This document shows positions 45,264 to 53,534 of a stretch of 64,000 nt of DNA, piece after piece; the stretch's first letter is position 1; each line of letters starts with the position of its first letter. The DNA is taken from contig NZ_HE978634.1 of assembly GCF_000312045.1 (NCBI RefSeq), positions 2,935,849 through 2,999,848 on the forward strand, in the 5' to 3' direction. Source of the DNA: Noviherbaspirillum massiliense JC206. GTDB lineage: Bacteria > Pseudomonadota > Gammaproteobacteria > Burkholderiales > Burkholderiaceae_D. The position numbers were made by a program, and so were the translations under genes. Under the pieces are notes generated by a model that saw only the letters and a list, made by a program, of their open reading frames with translations, did not search any database and was not told the origin of the DNA.

Positions 45264-46175
45264 TCACCGCGCAAACACCTTCCCATCAATCGCCGTCAGA
45301 ATCGCATCCACTGCCGGATGCTTGATCTTGCGTTCGTTGGAAATCGCATAGAACTGTTCACGCACTTCCGCCAGTTCGCCCACGGGCACTGCGCCGAACT
45401 GTTCCTTGACGTCGTCGGCCAGCGCTGACGGCGCGGGAAAGAGGCCGAGGCCGCTTCTGCCGAAGGTGTTCAGCAGCGCGTTGTCATCGAACTCGCCGGC
45501 CACGTCGGGGCGGATGTCGTTGACTTCGAACCAGTGATCCAGCCGGCCGCGGATGGCGTTGTTGCGCGTGGGCAGGAGCACCGGGGCGCCGCGCAGGCTG
45601 GCGGGAAAGTCGGAGCGGTACTTCTTCGCCAGCTCCGGTACGCCGAACAGGGTGATTTCGCTTTCGCCCAGCAGGTGGCTGAATACCCGCAGGGTGGTGC
45701 CTGACGGTACGGGCCGGTCGGTCAGCACCACGTCAAGCTTGTGCACCGACAAGTCACCCAGCAGCGATTCGAAATCGTCTTCATAGCAGACCAGCTTGAC
45801 CCGCTGCGGCAGTTGCAGCGCGGCGTACAGCAGGCGGGTGGCGATCAGTTTCGGCAGGGAATCGGAAATGCCGACCGTCAGGCGCATGGTCTGGCCGATA
45901 TCGGTTTCCGACAGCACATCCTGCAACTGCTCGCCGAGCAGGAAGATCTGGTCGGCGTAGGCGAGCGCGACCCGGCCTGCCTCCGTCAGCACCAGGCGGC
46001 GGCCCTGCGGCGCGAACAGGGCCTTGCCTAGCGACTGCTCCAGCAGCGCGAGCTGGGCGCTGATGGTTTGCACGGCGACATCAAGGCGTTCGGCGGCGCG
46101 GGTGACGCTGCCTTCCTTGGCAACGACCCAGAAGTAGTAGAGATGGCGGAAATTGAGTCCCGAGGATTTCATCAT
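45264..46175 (-). CDS. nhaR: LysR-type regulator NhaR
   Basis: A 303-residue LTTR whose start, LNFRHLYYFWVVAKEGSVTRAAERL, matches the NYNHLYYFWHVYKEGSV opening of E. coli NhaR. The effector domain also follows NhaR (HKLDVVLTDRPV, GEFDDNALLNTFGRSGLGLF, a HPAV near the end). NhaR activates Na+/H+ antiporter genes in response to Na+. Tandem ATGs at 46175 and 46172 lie 7 or more bases behind GGAA. No antiporter gene is in the window; the divergent gene encodes a BI-1 protein. Confidence 0.9.
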   Translation of the reverse strand: MMKSSGLNFRHLYYFWVVAKEGSVTRAAERLDVAVQTISAQLALLEQSLGKALFAPQGRRLVLTEAGRVALAYADQIFLLGEQLQDVLSETDIGQTMRLTVGISDSLPKLIATRLLYAALQLPQRVKLVCYEDDFESLLGDLSVHKLDVVLTDRPVPSGTTLRVFSHLLGESEITLFGVPELAKKYRSDFPASLRGAPVLLPTRNNAIRGRLDHWFEVNDIRPDVAGEFDDNALLNTFGRSGLGLFPAPSALADDVKEQFGAVPVGELAEVREQFYAISNERKIKHPAVDAILTAIDGKVFAR

Positions 46176-46290
46176 CTTATTTTTCCGAACCAAAGTTCAT
46201 ATTATCTTCGCTTTTTACATGAATGCGAAGCGCTTACCATCTCATCATCTGCCGCAACGGCAGGTGTTCAATCAACAAAGGAGGTAAAGC

Positions 46291-46974
46291 ATGAATGAAC
46301 GTTATCAATCGTTGCGCGGCAACACCATGCGCTCCACGACTACCGTCATGGACGGCGCGGCGCACCGGGTATTGCGCAACACTTACATGTTGCTGTCGGC
46401 GACGCTGGCATTCAGCGCGCTCACCGCAGGCGTCTCGGCTGCGCTCAGGCTGCCGCATCCCGGCATCCTGATCACGCTGGTCGGCTACTTCGGCCTGCTA
46501 TTTGCGATTACCAAGTATCGCAACAGCGGCGTCGGCGTGGGCCTGCTGTTCGCGCTGACCGGCTTCATGGGTTATACCTTGGGACCGGTGATCAGCCACT
46601 ACCTGCACCTGCCGAATGGCACGCAGGTGGTCATGATGGCGCTGGGCGGCACGGCCGCGATCTTCCTGGGTCTGTCAGCCTACGCATTGACGACCAAGCG
46701 TGACCTGTCCTTCATGGGCGGCTTCCTCTTCGTCGGCGTGCTGGTTGCCTTCCTGGCCGGCCTGGCTGCGGTGTTCTTCAGCATCCCGGCCCTGTCGCTG
46801 ACCGTCTCGGCGGTGTTCGTGCTGCTGATGTCCGGCATGATCCTGTACGAGACCAACAACATTGTACGCGGCGGTGAAACCAACTATGTGATGGCGACAC
46901 TAAGCTTGTTCGTGTCGATCTTCAACCTGTTCACCAGCCTGCTGCACCTGCTCGGCTTTGCCAGCAAGGAATAA
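46291..46974 (+). CDS. Bax inhibitor-1/YccA family membrane protein
   Basis: A 227-residue inner-membrane protein with seven predicted helices. LRNTYMLLSATLAFSALTAGVSAAL and the final YETNNIVRGGETNYVMATLSLFVSIFNLF are highly typical of YccA/TMBIM proteins, including the conserved Asn/Glu pH-sensor region. YccA binds and restrains FtsH in E. coli. AAAGGAGG lies just before the ATG. A strong terminator follows at 47016-47049. Confidence 0.93.
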   Translation: MNERYQSLRGNTMRSTTTVMDGAAHRVLRNTYMLLSATLAFSALTAGVSAALRLPHPGILITLVGYFGLLFAITKYRNSGVGVGLLFALTGFMGYTLGPVISHYLHLPNGTQVVMMALGGTAAIFLGLSAYALTTKRDLSFMGGFLFVGVLVAFLAGLAAVFFSIPALSLTVSAVFVLLMSGMILYETNNIVRGGETNYVMATLSLFVSIFNLFTSLLHLLGFASKE

Positions 46975-47015
46975 GCAAACCAGGACCTCGGCAGATTTCT
47001 GCCCGGTCGCTCGAA

Positions 47016-47049
47016 GGGCGCCATGTGTCATTACCTGGCGCCCTTTTTT
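47016..47049 (+). terminator. Rho-independent terminator after the yccA-like gene
   Basis: GGGCGCCA (47016-47023) and TGGCGCCC (47036-47043) are perfectly complementary around a 12-base loop and are followed directly by six T residues (47044-47049). It ends the yccA-like transcript before terC. Confidence 0.9.
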
Positions 47050-47086
47050 GATCCGGCGGCAATGACTGTCGCCAAAGAGAACCTCA

Positions 47087-47135
47087 GTAGGGTGCGCCGT
47101 GCGCACCCTATCCCCCACGGCGAAATTGAAATTCG
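47087..47135 (+). repeat. dispersed palindrome, copy C (single arm)
   Basis: One arm of the repeat family (a GGGTGCGC...GCGCACCC palindrome at 47087-47110) plus ATTGAAATTCG at 47125-47135, the reverse complement of the left flank of copies A and B. It is therefore inverted relative to those. It lies 22 bases upstream of the terC-type start. Confidence 0.7.
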
Positions 47136-47157
47136 CTCGTAGAACAAGGACTTCATC

Positions 47158-47922
47158 ATGCTGGAACTGCTCTCCGATCCCCAAGTCTGGATCGCCTTCG
47201 CCACCCTGACCGCACTGGAACTGGTGCTCGGGATCGACAACATCATCTTCATTTCCATCCTGGTCGACAAGCTGCCGCAGCATCAGCGCGAACTGACGCG
47301 CAGGCTCGGCCTGTTCATGGCGATGTTCATGCGTATCGGGCTGCTGCTGATCCTGTCGTGGATCGTCGGCATGACCGAACCGCTGTTCTCGATTCTGGGG
47401 AAAGGCTTTTCGGGGCGCGACCTGGTACTGGTCGCCGGCGGATTGTTCCTGCTCTGGAAGAGCGTGAGCGAAATCCATGAAACTTTCGAAGGCGCCGAGG
47501 GCAGCACGGGCGGCGCGGTCAAGGCCACGCTGGCGGGCGCGATCGTGCAGATCATGCTGATCGACCTGGTGTTCTCGCTCGACTCCATCATCACCGCAGT
47601 CGGCATGGTCGACGAGGTGGCCGTGATGATTGCCGCCGTCATCGCTTCGGTCGGCATGATGATGTTCTTCGCCGGCCCGATCGGCCGCTTCGTGTCGGCG
47701 CACCCGACCATCAAGATGCTGGCGCTGTCCTTCCTGGTCGTGGTGGCGGTGGTGCTGATCGCCGAGGGCTTCGGCCATCATGTGCCGAAAGGCTACATCT
47801 ACAGCGCCATGGCCTTCTCGGTAGTGGTAGAGATGCTCAACATCAGGCTGCGCAAGCGCTCGACGCATCCGGTGCCAGTGCATTCGGTCTATGCACCGGA
47901 CCATGAATCGCTCAAGCACTGA
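47158..47922 (+). CDS. TerC family integral membrane protein (YgdQ/YoaE type)
   Basis: A 254-residue protein with about seven helices. TLTALELVLGIDNIIFISI contains the conserved acidic Glu/Asp pair of TerC, LGLFMAMFMRIGLLL and AIVQIMLIDLVFSLDSIITAVG the second acidic motif, and HVPKGYIYSAMAFSVVVEMLNI the C-terminus, all close to E. coli YgdQ. TerC proteins are linked to manganese or divalent metal export. A weak AAGG lies before the ATG; no manganese riboswitch was recognisable upstream. Confidence 0.92.
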   Translation: MLELLSDPQVWIAFATLTALELVLGIDNIIFISILVDKLPQHQRELTRRLGLFMAMFMRIGLLLILSWIVGMTEPLFSILGKGFSGRDLVLVAGGLFLLWKSVSEIHETFEGAEGSTGGAVKATLAGAIVQIMLIDLVFSLDSIITAVGMVDEVAVMIAAVIASVGMMMFFAGPIGRFVSAHPTIKMLALSFLVVVAVVLIAEGFGHHVPKGYIYSAMAFSVVVEMLNIRLRKRSTHPVPVHSVYAPDHESLKH

Positions 47923-47993
47923 AGCCAGATGGAAACAGCCGGCATGCGCACGGAGCGCTGCCGGCCCCAGCCCGCAAGCAGCGGGATCAGTAG

Positions 47994-48395
47994 TCAGGCA
48001 GGCAGGAGCGCCGAGCGGCGCACGCCGAAATACCCCAGCTCGGCCAGCACGCCGACCGCCAGCGCCTGTGCAATGACGAAGGCATGGCCGAGCGCGTTCG
48101 GCGCCACCCAGCCCAGCACCAGCAGCATGATGCTTTCGATGGCCCACACGGCATTGGCGACGATGATCGTCCACACCGCCGCACGCGATACCTGCTGCCG
48201 CGTACCGACGTAGCCGACAAAAGCTGCAAACGGCAGCAGCACCAGCCCCGCATACCGCAGCAATCCTTCCGGCAAACCAAGCCAGCTCGACAAGGGCCCG
48301 GCGCCCAGCGCCATCAGCAGGCCGGTGGCTGCGCTGGCGGCGGCATCGGCCAGCAATACGCGACGCAGGAAGGGGGAAGCATCCAGCAAAGACAT
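47994..48395 (-). CDS. hypothetical membrane protein
   Basis: A 133-residue protein with four hydrophobic segments (residues about 12-32, 43-63, 70-92, 104-120), including GLVLLPFAAFVGYVGTRQQ and WIIVANAVWAIESIMLL-like stretches. AAGGAG lies 6 bases before the ATG at 48395. It is divergent from the XRE/MmyB regulator gene with 193 bases between starts, so that regulator probably controls it. No family is known to me. Confidence 0.75.
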   Translation of the reverse strand: MSLLDASPFLRRVLLADAAASAATGLLMALGAGPLSSWLGLPEGLLRYAGLVLLPFAAFVGYVGTRQQVSRAAVWTIIVANAVWAIESIMLLVLGWVAPNALGHAFVIAQALAVGVLAELGYFGVRRSALLPA

Positions 48396-48588
48396 GGCAA
48401 TCTCCTTATGGCGGCCGCGAGGCCGCAGTGGGTTGAGGAATACATCGGTGTTGGCCTTGGCCAGGAACCCGTCGCCTGAACCATGCATCGATTGCGTCGG
48501 GCTTGGATGCATGATTGCCCACGCCGCGCTTCGATTCAATTACGTCCGAGGTAATAGGAATGGCTGACGGTTGCGTTATCATCGCCTC

Positions 48589-49401
48589 ATGATGCAATCC
48601 ACCCGACCGATCGGCGAGTTGTTGCGCGAGTGGCGGCAGCGCCGCCGCCTGAGCCAGCTCGACCTTGCCTATGAAGCCGACATCTCGCCGCGGCACATGA
48701 GCTTCCTCGAAACAGGACGCTCCCAGCCGAGCCGCGAGATGCTGCTGCGTCTGGCCGAGCGGCTGGACATTCCTTTGAGGGAGCGCAATGCGCTGTTGCA
48801 TGCCGCCGGTTATGCGCCGGTCTATCCCGAGCGCCCGCTGGCCGATCCGGCGCTGAATGCGGTGCGCAAGGCGATCGATCTGATCCTGGCCGGCCATGCG
48901 CCTTATCCGGCGCTGGCCGTCGACCGCCATTGGACGCTGGTCACCGCGAACGAGGCAGTGCCGCCACTAATGGCACAGGCCGATCCCGCGCTGCTGCAAG
49001 CGCCCGTCAATGTGCTTCGCCTGAGCCTGCATCCGAAAGGCCTGGCGCCGCACATCGCCAATCTCGCCGAATGGCGCGCGCACCTGCTGGACAGGCTGCG
49101 GCGCCAGGTCGAGGCGACCGCCGATCCGGTTCTGATTGAACTGCTGCGGGAATTGAGCGCCTATCCTGCGCCGGATGGACAGGCATTCGGCCCGGTGACG
49201 GTGGAACCGCATGCCGGCGTCGCCGTGCCCTTTCAGCTGAAGACCGAGGCCGGCATCCTGAGCTTCTTCAGCACCACGATGATATTCGGCACGCCGGTCG
49301 ACATCACCCTGTCGGAACTGGCGATCGAATCCTTCTTCCCGGCGGACTCTGCGACCGCGGCGGCGCTGGCAGGCAGGGCGCAAACAGCGCAGACCGGGTG
49401 A
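48589..49401 (+). CDS. XRE-type regulator with MmyB-like ligand domain
   Basis: A 270-residue protein. The N-terminal helix-turn-helix contains RRLSQLDLAYEADISPRHMSFLETGRS (about residues 20-48). The remaining 200 residues show the MmyB-like, PAS-related ligand-binding pattern (NVLRLSLHPKGL, HIANLAEWRAHLLDRLRRQ, GVAVPFQLKTE, ITLSELAIESFFPAD). MmyB-type regulators control adjacent oxidoreductase or membrane genes; here the divergent membrane gene. The ATG at 48589 lacks a clear ribosome site, so the start could also be the next ATG, at 48592. Confidence 0.88.
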   Translation: MMQSTRPIGELLREWRQRRRLSQLDLAYEADISPRHMSFLETGRSQPSREMLLRLAERLDIPLRERNALLHAAGYAPVYPERPLADPALNAVRKAIDLILAGHAPYPALAVDRHWTLVTANEAVPPLMAQADPALLQAPVNVLRLSLHPKGLAPHIANLAEWRAHLLDRLRRQVEATADPVLIELLRELSAYPAPDGQAFGPVTVEPHAGVAVPFQLKTEAGILSFFSTTMIFGTPVDITLSELAIESFFPADSATAAALAGRAQTAQTG

Positions 49402-49442
49402 CGATCCCGCCTTTCCCTGCAAATCAACTTGTTGGAACCATC

Positions 49443-50369
49443 ATGCACATACTGAACCCGGAGCAAACCGCGCAGGCGCTGCCCTATGCCGAACTCGTGC
49501 CCGCCATCGAACAGGCGGCGCTGCAATTCGCACGCGGCGAAATCCTTGCGCCGGAACGGCAGGTGGTACGCATCGATGCGTCCAGCGTGCTGCTCGGCAT
49601 GCCGGCCATCGGCGCGGACATCAGCGCCACCAAGCAGATCACCGTACACGGCGACAATGCCCGGCATGGCCTGCCTGCGATCCAGGGGGAAGTCATCGTG
49701 TTCGACACCGCTACCGGACGCAGGCTGGCACTGCTCGACGGTCCCACTGTGACCGCGCGCCGCACCGCGGCCGTCACGCTGGCCGGCATCCGCAGGCTCG
49801 TGCCCGCCGCACCGGCCTCGGCCGTGCTGATCGGCACCGGCGTGCAGGCCGCGGCGCATGCGGATGCGCTGATCGAATTCCTCGGCCTGAGCCAACTCCG
49901 GATTGCCAGTCGCGATCGGGAATCCGCAAGCCGCTTTTGCGAGGCGGTGGCCCAGCGTTATCCGCAGGTGACGGCCACGCCGGTCACCCTGGCGGAACTG
50001 CCGGCGCATTGCCTGCAGGCCGACCTGGTGATTGCCCTCACGACTTCGAAGGCCCCTGTCATTCCCGAGCAGCTGCGGCCGGAAACGCTCGCCGTCGGTG
50101 TCGGCGCCTTCAAGCCGGACATGGCGGAATTGCCGGCGGCTCTCCTGCATGCGCGGCCCATCGTGGTCGATCATCTTGAAGGCGCGCGGCATGAAGCCGG
50201 CGACCTGCTTCGTGCCGGCATCGACTGGGACAAGGTGCGCGACCTGCCGCATGTCCTTGCCCATGGCATCGGCGAGTCAGCCGTGACACCCGTGCTGAAA
50301 ACCGTCGGGCATGCAGCGTGGGACCTGGCAGCGGCACGGGTAGCGGTACGATTTATCAGGCCTGACTGA
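49443..50369 (+). CDS. ornithine cyclodeaminase family protein (pyrroline-2-carboxylate reductase type)
   Basis: A 308-residue OCD/mu-crystallin family enzyme. GMPAIGADISATKQITVHGDN and LLDGPTVTARRTAAVTLAGIRRL are typical substrate and NAD loops, and VLIGTGVQAAAHADALIEFLG is the dinucleotide fold. Members reduce cyclic imines (delta-1-pyrroline- or piperideine-2-carboxylate) or cyclise ornithine; the first fits best but is not proven. It begins 41 bases after the XRE gene stop, so co-transcription is likely. A GTG at 49398 would be an overlapping start. Confidence 0.85.
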   Translation: MHILNPEQTAQALPYAELVPAIEQAALQFARGEILAPERQVVRIDASSVLLGMPAIGADISATKQITVHGDNARHGLPAIQGEVIVFDTATGRRLALLDGPTVTARRTAAVTLAGIRRLVPAAPASAVLIGTGVQAAAHADALIEFLGLSQLRIASRDRESASRFCEAVAQRYPQVTATPVTLAELPAHCLQADLVIALTTSKAPVIPEQLRPETLAVGVGAFKPDMAELPAALLHARPIVVDHLEGARHEAGDLLRAGIDWDKVRDLPHVLAHGIGESAVTPVLKTVGHAAWDLAAARVAVRFIRPD

Positions 50370-50376
50370 TAGAGGA

Positions 50377-50428
50377 GTAGGGTGCGTCATGCGCACCTTG
50401 TGCTTCCGGTGCGCATGGCGCACCCTAC
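50377..50428. repeat. dispersed palindrome, copy D
   Basis: Two 21-base arms (50377-50397 and 50408-50428) are complementary with one mismatch around the loop TTGTGCTTCC. Each arm is again built on GGGTGCG...CGCACC. It begins 7 bases after the OCD-type stop codon. Confidence 0.8.
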
Positions 50429-50518
50429 TTCTTTCACTCTCCTTCAAGGGATGCGTAGCGTGGGAGCGGGTCAAGAATTTTGAAGGCATTGAAAGCCATC
50501 CCTATCCCAACCGTCCCA

Positions 50519-50540
50519 CGTTTCGCCTTGCGAGGCGAAA
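50519..50540. repeat. 9-bp hairpin near copies D and E
   Basis: GTTTCGCCT and AGGCGAAAC are perfectly complementary around TTGCG-like loop bases in the intergenic between the OCD-type and LysR genes. It may end the minus-strand LysR transcript; no T-run follows. Confidence 0.4.
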
Positions 50541-50568
50541 CGGTTCGCAAGCACGAAGCAGAGCTTCC

Positions 50569-50589
50569 GGTGCGCACTGCGCACCCTAC
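50569..50589. repeat. dispersed palindrome, copy E (single arm)
   Basis: A single GGTGCGC...GCGCACCCTAC arm, preceded by the same CTTCC loop bases as copy D and followed by CTTTCCCTTTCAG, the right flank of copies A and B. It is a partial copy about 70 bases before the minus-strand LysR stop. Confidence 0.7.
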
Positions 50590-50658
50590 TTCCTTTCCCT
50601 TTCAGCCGCATCCTGTGCAAGGAGATGGAGCAACAGCGGTTTCCCTTGCAGAGATGCC

Positions 50659-51561
50659 CTACTGCGCCACCCACTGCGCCTTGAGCTGCTCCACCAGGAA
50701 GTCGATGAAGATCCGCACCTTGGCTGACAGGTTGTGCCGGTCGGGATAGACCGCGTACAGGTCGGCCGGCGGCAAGGCATAGTCTTCCAGCACCAGCTGC
50801 AGGCGCCCGCTCTGCAGGTACTTGTTCAGGTCCCATTCCGAACGGATCACGATGCCGCGCCCATCGAGCGCCCATCCCAGCACCACGTCGCCGTCATTGC
50901 TGGAAAGCGTGCCGTGCACCTTGACCGATTCCACCTTGCGGCCCTTGGTCAGGCGCCAGACGCCATAGGCATCGTCGTTCTGCCGGTGGATGATGCAGGT
51001 ATGCTGCGCCAGGTCCTGCGGCGCTTGCGGCACGCCCGCCTTTTTCAGGTAGGTGGGCGAGGCGCACAGGAAGCGCCGGTTCGACATGATCTTGCGCGCG
51101 GACAGGCGCGCGTCCGGCAGGCTGCCGAAGCGGATGCCGAGGTCGAAGGCTTCCTCCACCAGGTTGAGCGGGCGGTCGGTCAGTTGCAGCTGGACTTCCA
51201 CATCCGGATATTCCCGGGAGAAGGTCGACACGATGGGGGCGATATAGGTGCGGCCGAAGCCGAGCGTGGCATTCACCCGCAGCAAGCCCTTGGGCGCATC
51301 GCGGCCGCCCGACACCATCTGCTCCATCGCTTCGATGTCGGCAAGGATGCGGGTTGCCTGCGCGAGGTAAAGCGCCCCCTCGTCGGTCAGGCTCATCTTG
51401 CGGGTGGTGCGATTGACGAGGCGCACGCCGAGGCGCTGCTCGAGCTGCATCAGGCGCTTGCTGACCGCGGGCGGGGTGACGTCGAGTTCTCTTGCCGTTT
51501 CGGAAAAACTGGCTTTTTTCGCCAGGAGTACAAAGAAGGCGAGTTCGGAAGATGCATCCAT
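50659..51561 (-). CDS. LysR family regulator of the tartrate locus
   Basis: A 300-residue LTTR: ASFSETARELDVTPPAVSKRLMQLEQRLGVRLVNR is the winged helix, RFGSLPDARLSARKI and DGRGIVIRSEWDLNKYL the effector domain, of the AmpR/YhjC-like class with C-terminal charged helix. The ATG at 51561 fits the family length; the 55-codon extension upstream is over the divergent promoter. It is divergent from tarD with 109 bases between starts, so it most probably regulates tarD. Confidence 0.9.
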   Translation of the reverse strand: MDASSELAFFVLLAKKASFSETARELDVTPPAVSKRLMQLEQRLGVRLVNRTTRKMSLTDEGALYLAQATRILADIEAMEQMVSGGRDAPKGLLRVNATLGFGRTYIAPIVSTFSREYPDVEVQLQLTDRPLNLVEEAFDLGIRFGSLPDARLSARKIMSNRRFLCASPTYLKKAGVPQAPQDLAQHTCIIHRQNDDAYGVWRLTKGRKVESVKVHGTLSSNDGDVVLGWALDGRGIVIRSEWDLNKYLQSGRLQLVLEDYALPPADLYAVYPDRHNLSAKVRIFIDFLVEQLKAQWVAQ

Positions 51562-51670
51562 TATTAAATCAAAGGAAAGAATGGTATGAATTCTGGTAAA
51601 GCACGAGTTTATATTGAACCGGTAAAGTAATGACCGTACCGCCACCCCTATTTTTGCAAGGACTGCCCTC
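51562..51670. promoter_or_regulatory. LysR-tarD divergent promoter region
   Basis: 109 bases of A/T-richer sequence between the two starts. GGTAAAG occurs twice as a direct repeat (51595-51601 and 51621-51627, 26 bases apart, roughly two to three helical turns), a plausible pair of LTTR half-sites. TATATT at 51610-51615 is a possible -10 for tarD; no good -35 precedes it, as expected for an activator-dependent promoter. Confidence 0.5.
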
Positions 51671-52834
51671 ATGAAGATTGTCGACATCCGCGAAGTCACC
51701 AAGCCGATCAGCTCTCCTATCCGCAATGCCTACATCGATTTCAGCAAGATGACGCTGAGCCTCGTCGCCGTAATCACCGACGTGATCCGCGACGGCAAGC
51801 CCGTCGTCGGCTACGGCTTCAATTCCAACGGCCGCTACGGCCAGGGCCAGCTGATGCGCGAGCGCTTCATCCCGCGCATCCTGGAAGCGAAGCCGGAGTC
51901 CCTGCTCGACGCCAATGGCGTGATCGACCCGCACAAGGTGTGGGACACGATGTTCAAGAATGAAAAGCCGGGCGGCCACGGCGAGCGCTCGGTCGCGATC
52001 GGCACCATCGACATGGCGGTGTGGGACGCGGTCGCGAAGATCGAGAACAAGCCGCTGTTCCAGCTGCTGGCCGAGCGCTATGGCGACGGCAAGGCGAACC
52101 GCAAGGTGTTCGTCTATGCGGCTGGCGGCTACTACTATCCCGGCAAGGACGACGAGCAGCTGAAGAACGAGATGCGCAGTTACCTCGACCGCGGCTACTC
52201 TGTGGTGAAGATGAAGATCGGCGGCGCGCCGCTGTCCGAAGACCTGCGCCGCATCGAGTCGGTGCTGTCCATTCTCAAGGATGGCCAGCGCCTGTGCGTG
52301 GATGCCAACGGCCGCTTCGACATGGACACCGCGATTGCCTATGCCAAGGCGCTGTCCCAGTACAACCTGTTCTGGTACGAGGAAGCCGGCGATCCGCTGG
52401 ACTACGAACTGCAGGCAGTGCTGCGCAGCTACTACAAGAACCCGATGGCCACCGGCGAGAACCTGTTCTCCATGCAGGATGCGCGCAACCTGATTCGCTA
52501 CGGCGGCATGCGCGCCGACCGCGACTGGCTGCAGTTCGACTGCGCCCTGTCCTACGGTCTGGTCGAGTACCTGCGCACCCTGGAAATGCTGAAGCAGCAC
52601 GGCTGGTCGCCCAGCCGCTGCATTCCGCACGGCGGCCACCAGATGTCCCTCAACATCGCGGCCGGCCTCGGTCTCGGCGGCAACGAGTCCTATCCGGACC
52701 TGTTCCAGCCCTACGGCGGCTTCCCGGACGGCGTGAAGGTCGAGAACAGCTATGTGACGATGCCGGACCTGCCGGGCATCGGCTTCGAAGGCAAGGCTGA
52801 CCTGTACAAGGAAATGCAGGCGCTGAGTAACTAA
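51671..52834 (+). CDS. tarD: D-tartrate dehydratase (enolase superfamily)
   Basis: A 387-residue enolase-superfamily enzyme that closely follows the Bradyrhizobium TarD pattern (opening IVDIREVTKPISSPIRNAYIDF, closing FEGKADLYKEM). The active site is complete: KMK with Lys182, metal ligands Asp211, Glu237 and Glu263, and His320 in PHGGHQ. It dehydrates D-tartrate to oxaloacetate in the cytoplasm. The divergent LysR gene is the probable regulator. No tartrate transporter is adjacent, unlike many catabolic loci. Confidence 0.93.
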   Translation: MKIVDIREVTKPISSPIRNAYIDFSKMTLSLVAVITDVIRDGKPVVGYGFNSNGRYGQGQLMRERFIPRILEAKPESLLDANGVIDPHKVWDTMFKNEKPGGHGERSVAIGTIDMAVWDAVAKIENKPLFQLLAERYGDGKANRKVFVYAAGGYYYPGKDDEQLKNEMRSYLDRGYSVVKMKIGGAPLSEDLRRIESVLSILKDGQRLCVDANGRFDMDTAIAYAKALSQYNLFWYEEAGDPLDYELQAVLRSYYKNPMATGENLFSMQDARNLIRYGGMRADRDWLQFDCALSYGLVEYLRTLEMLKQHGWSPSRCIPHGGHQMSLNIAAGLGLGGNESYPDLFQPYGGFPDGVKVENSYVTMPDLPGIGFEGKADLYKEMQALSN

Positions 52835-52850
52835 GCACCGCCAGGCATTG

Positions 52851-52889
52851 ATCGGCCGCTGGCTGCATGCATCGCAGCCAGCGGCCGAT
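52851..52889. terminator. 16-bp perfect hairpin between tarD and the lipoprotein gene
   Basis: ATCGGCCGCTGGCTGC (52851-52866) pairs perfectly with 52874-52889 around a 7-base loop. The position between two convergent genes suits a bidirectional transcription stop; only short T-runs (TTGCATTT) follow. Confidence 0.8.
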
Positions 52890-52895
52890 TGCATT

Positions 52896-53306
52896 TCAGA
52901 AGCACTGCATCCAGACACCGCTGCGCTGGCAGAGCCTGCCGCCGCCGTCGAGATAAGCCCCTCCCGCGCCGTTGTATCGTCCTCCGTTCGCATTCCAGCA
53001 TCCGCCGGGATCGCAAGTCGTGACGGGCGCGGGCGGTGCAGGCATGGCCGGCGCCGGCGGCACTGCCGGCATGACCGGTGTGCGGGGAGGCGCCGCCGCG
53101 GCGGGCGGAGGAAGCCGCTGGATAGTCGTGGGGAGAATATAGGGCGTCGGGCGTGCCGGCTTGTCGTTGCGCGGCTTCGGTTCCTTCTGGCCACTCTCTT
53201 TCCGCACTTGCAGCTCTTGCGGTTGGCCTGAGGCGGGATCAGGCGCCGCGCAGCCCGGCAGTTGCAGGATGAAAATCACGGCGATGGGTAGCAAAAGATG
53301 TTGCAT
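52896..53306 (-). CDS. proline-rich lipoprotein with Cys/Gly-rich C-terminus
   Basis: A 136-residue protein with a lipoprotein signal (IFILQLPGC, Cys19). A Pro/Ala-rich, low-complexity region occupies residues 30-95. The C-terminus is a compact CDPGGCWNANGGRYNG... Gly-rich segment with four cysteines (final VWMQC), probably disulfide-bonded. It looks like a surface or envelope spacer protein with a small folded tip; no function is known. The 53375 start of the open frame lacks support. Confidence 0.7.
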   Translation of the reverse strand: MQHLLLPIAVIFILQLPGCAAPDPASGQPQELQVRKESGQKEPKPRNDKPARPTPYILPTTIQRLPPPAAAAPPRTPVMPAVPPAPAMPAPPAPVTTCDPGGCWNANGGRYNGAGGAYLDGGGRLCQRSGVWMQCF

Positions 53307-53534
53307 GGCGCGCTGAACATCCGGTCGTTCGACCCCTTGAAAAGTTGGATCGTTTTTTTCCTTTCGGGTTTGCATTGCAGCGTCTTTTTTATCGCGCTAC
53401 CCGCTTCCTTGAGGTAGTGCAGTTTCTTCTGCACACCCGTGGCGGATTCGAGCCGGAGAACAGGATCGATTGCATCCAGGCCCGACATGAAGAGCTGCCA
53501 GCCATAAGCCGGAGTCCAGGATGTGACGAACCGA
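53307..53534. other. intergenic region
   Basis: 228 bases between two minus-strand lipoprotein genes. A minus-strand frame crosses it but has no ribosome site or recognisable sequence. It probably holds the promoter of the Pro-rich lipoprotein gene. Confidence 0.4.

Noticed and set aside
46975-47157. yybP-ykoY manganese riboswitch upstream of the TerC gene
   Set aside because: The region is filled by the yccA terminator and a palindrome copy; no conserved riboswitch core could be found.
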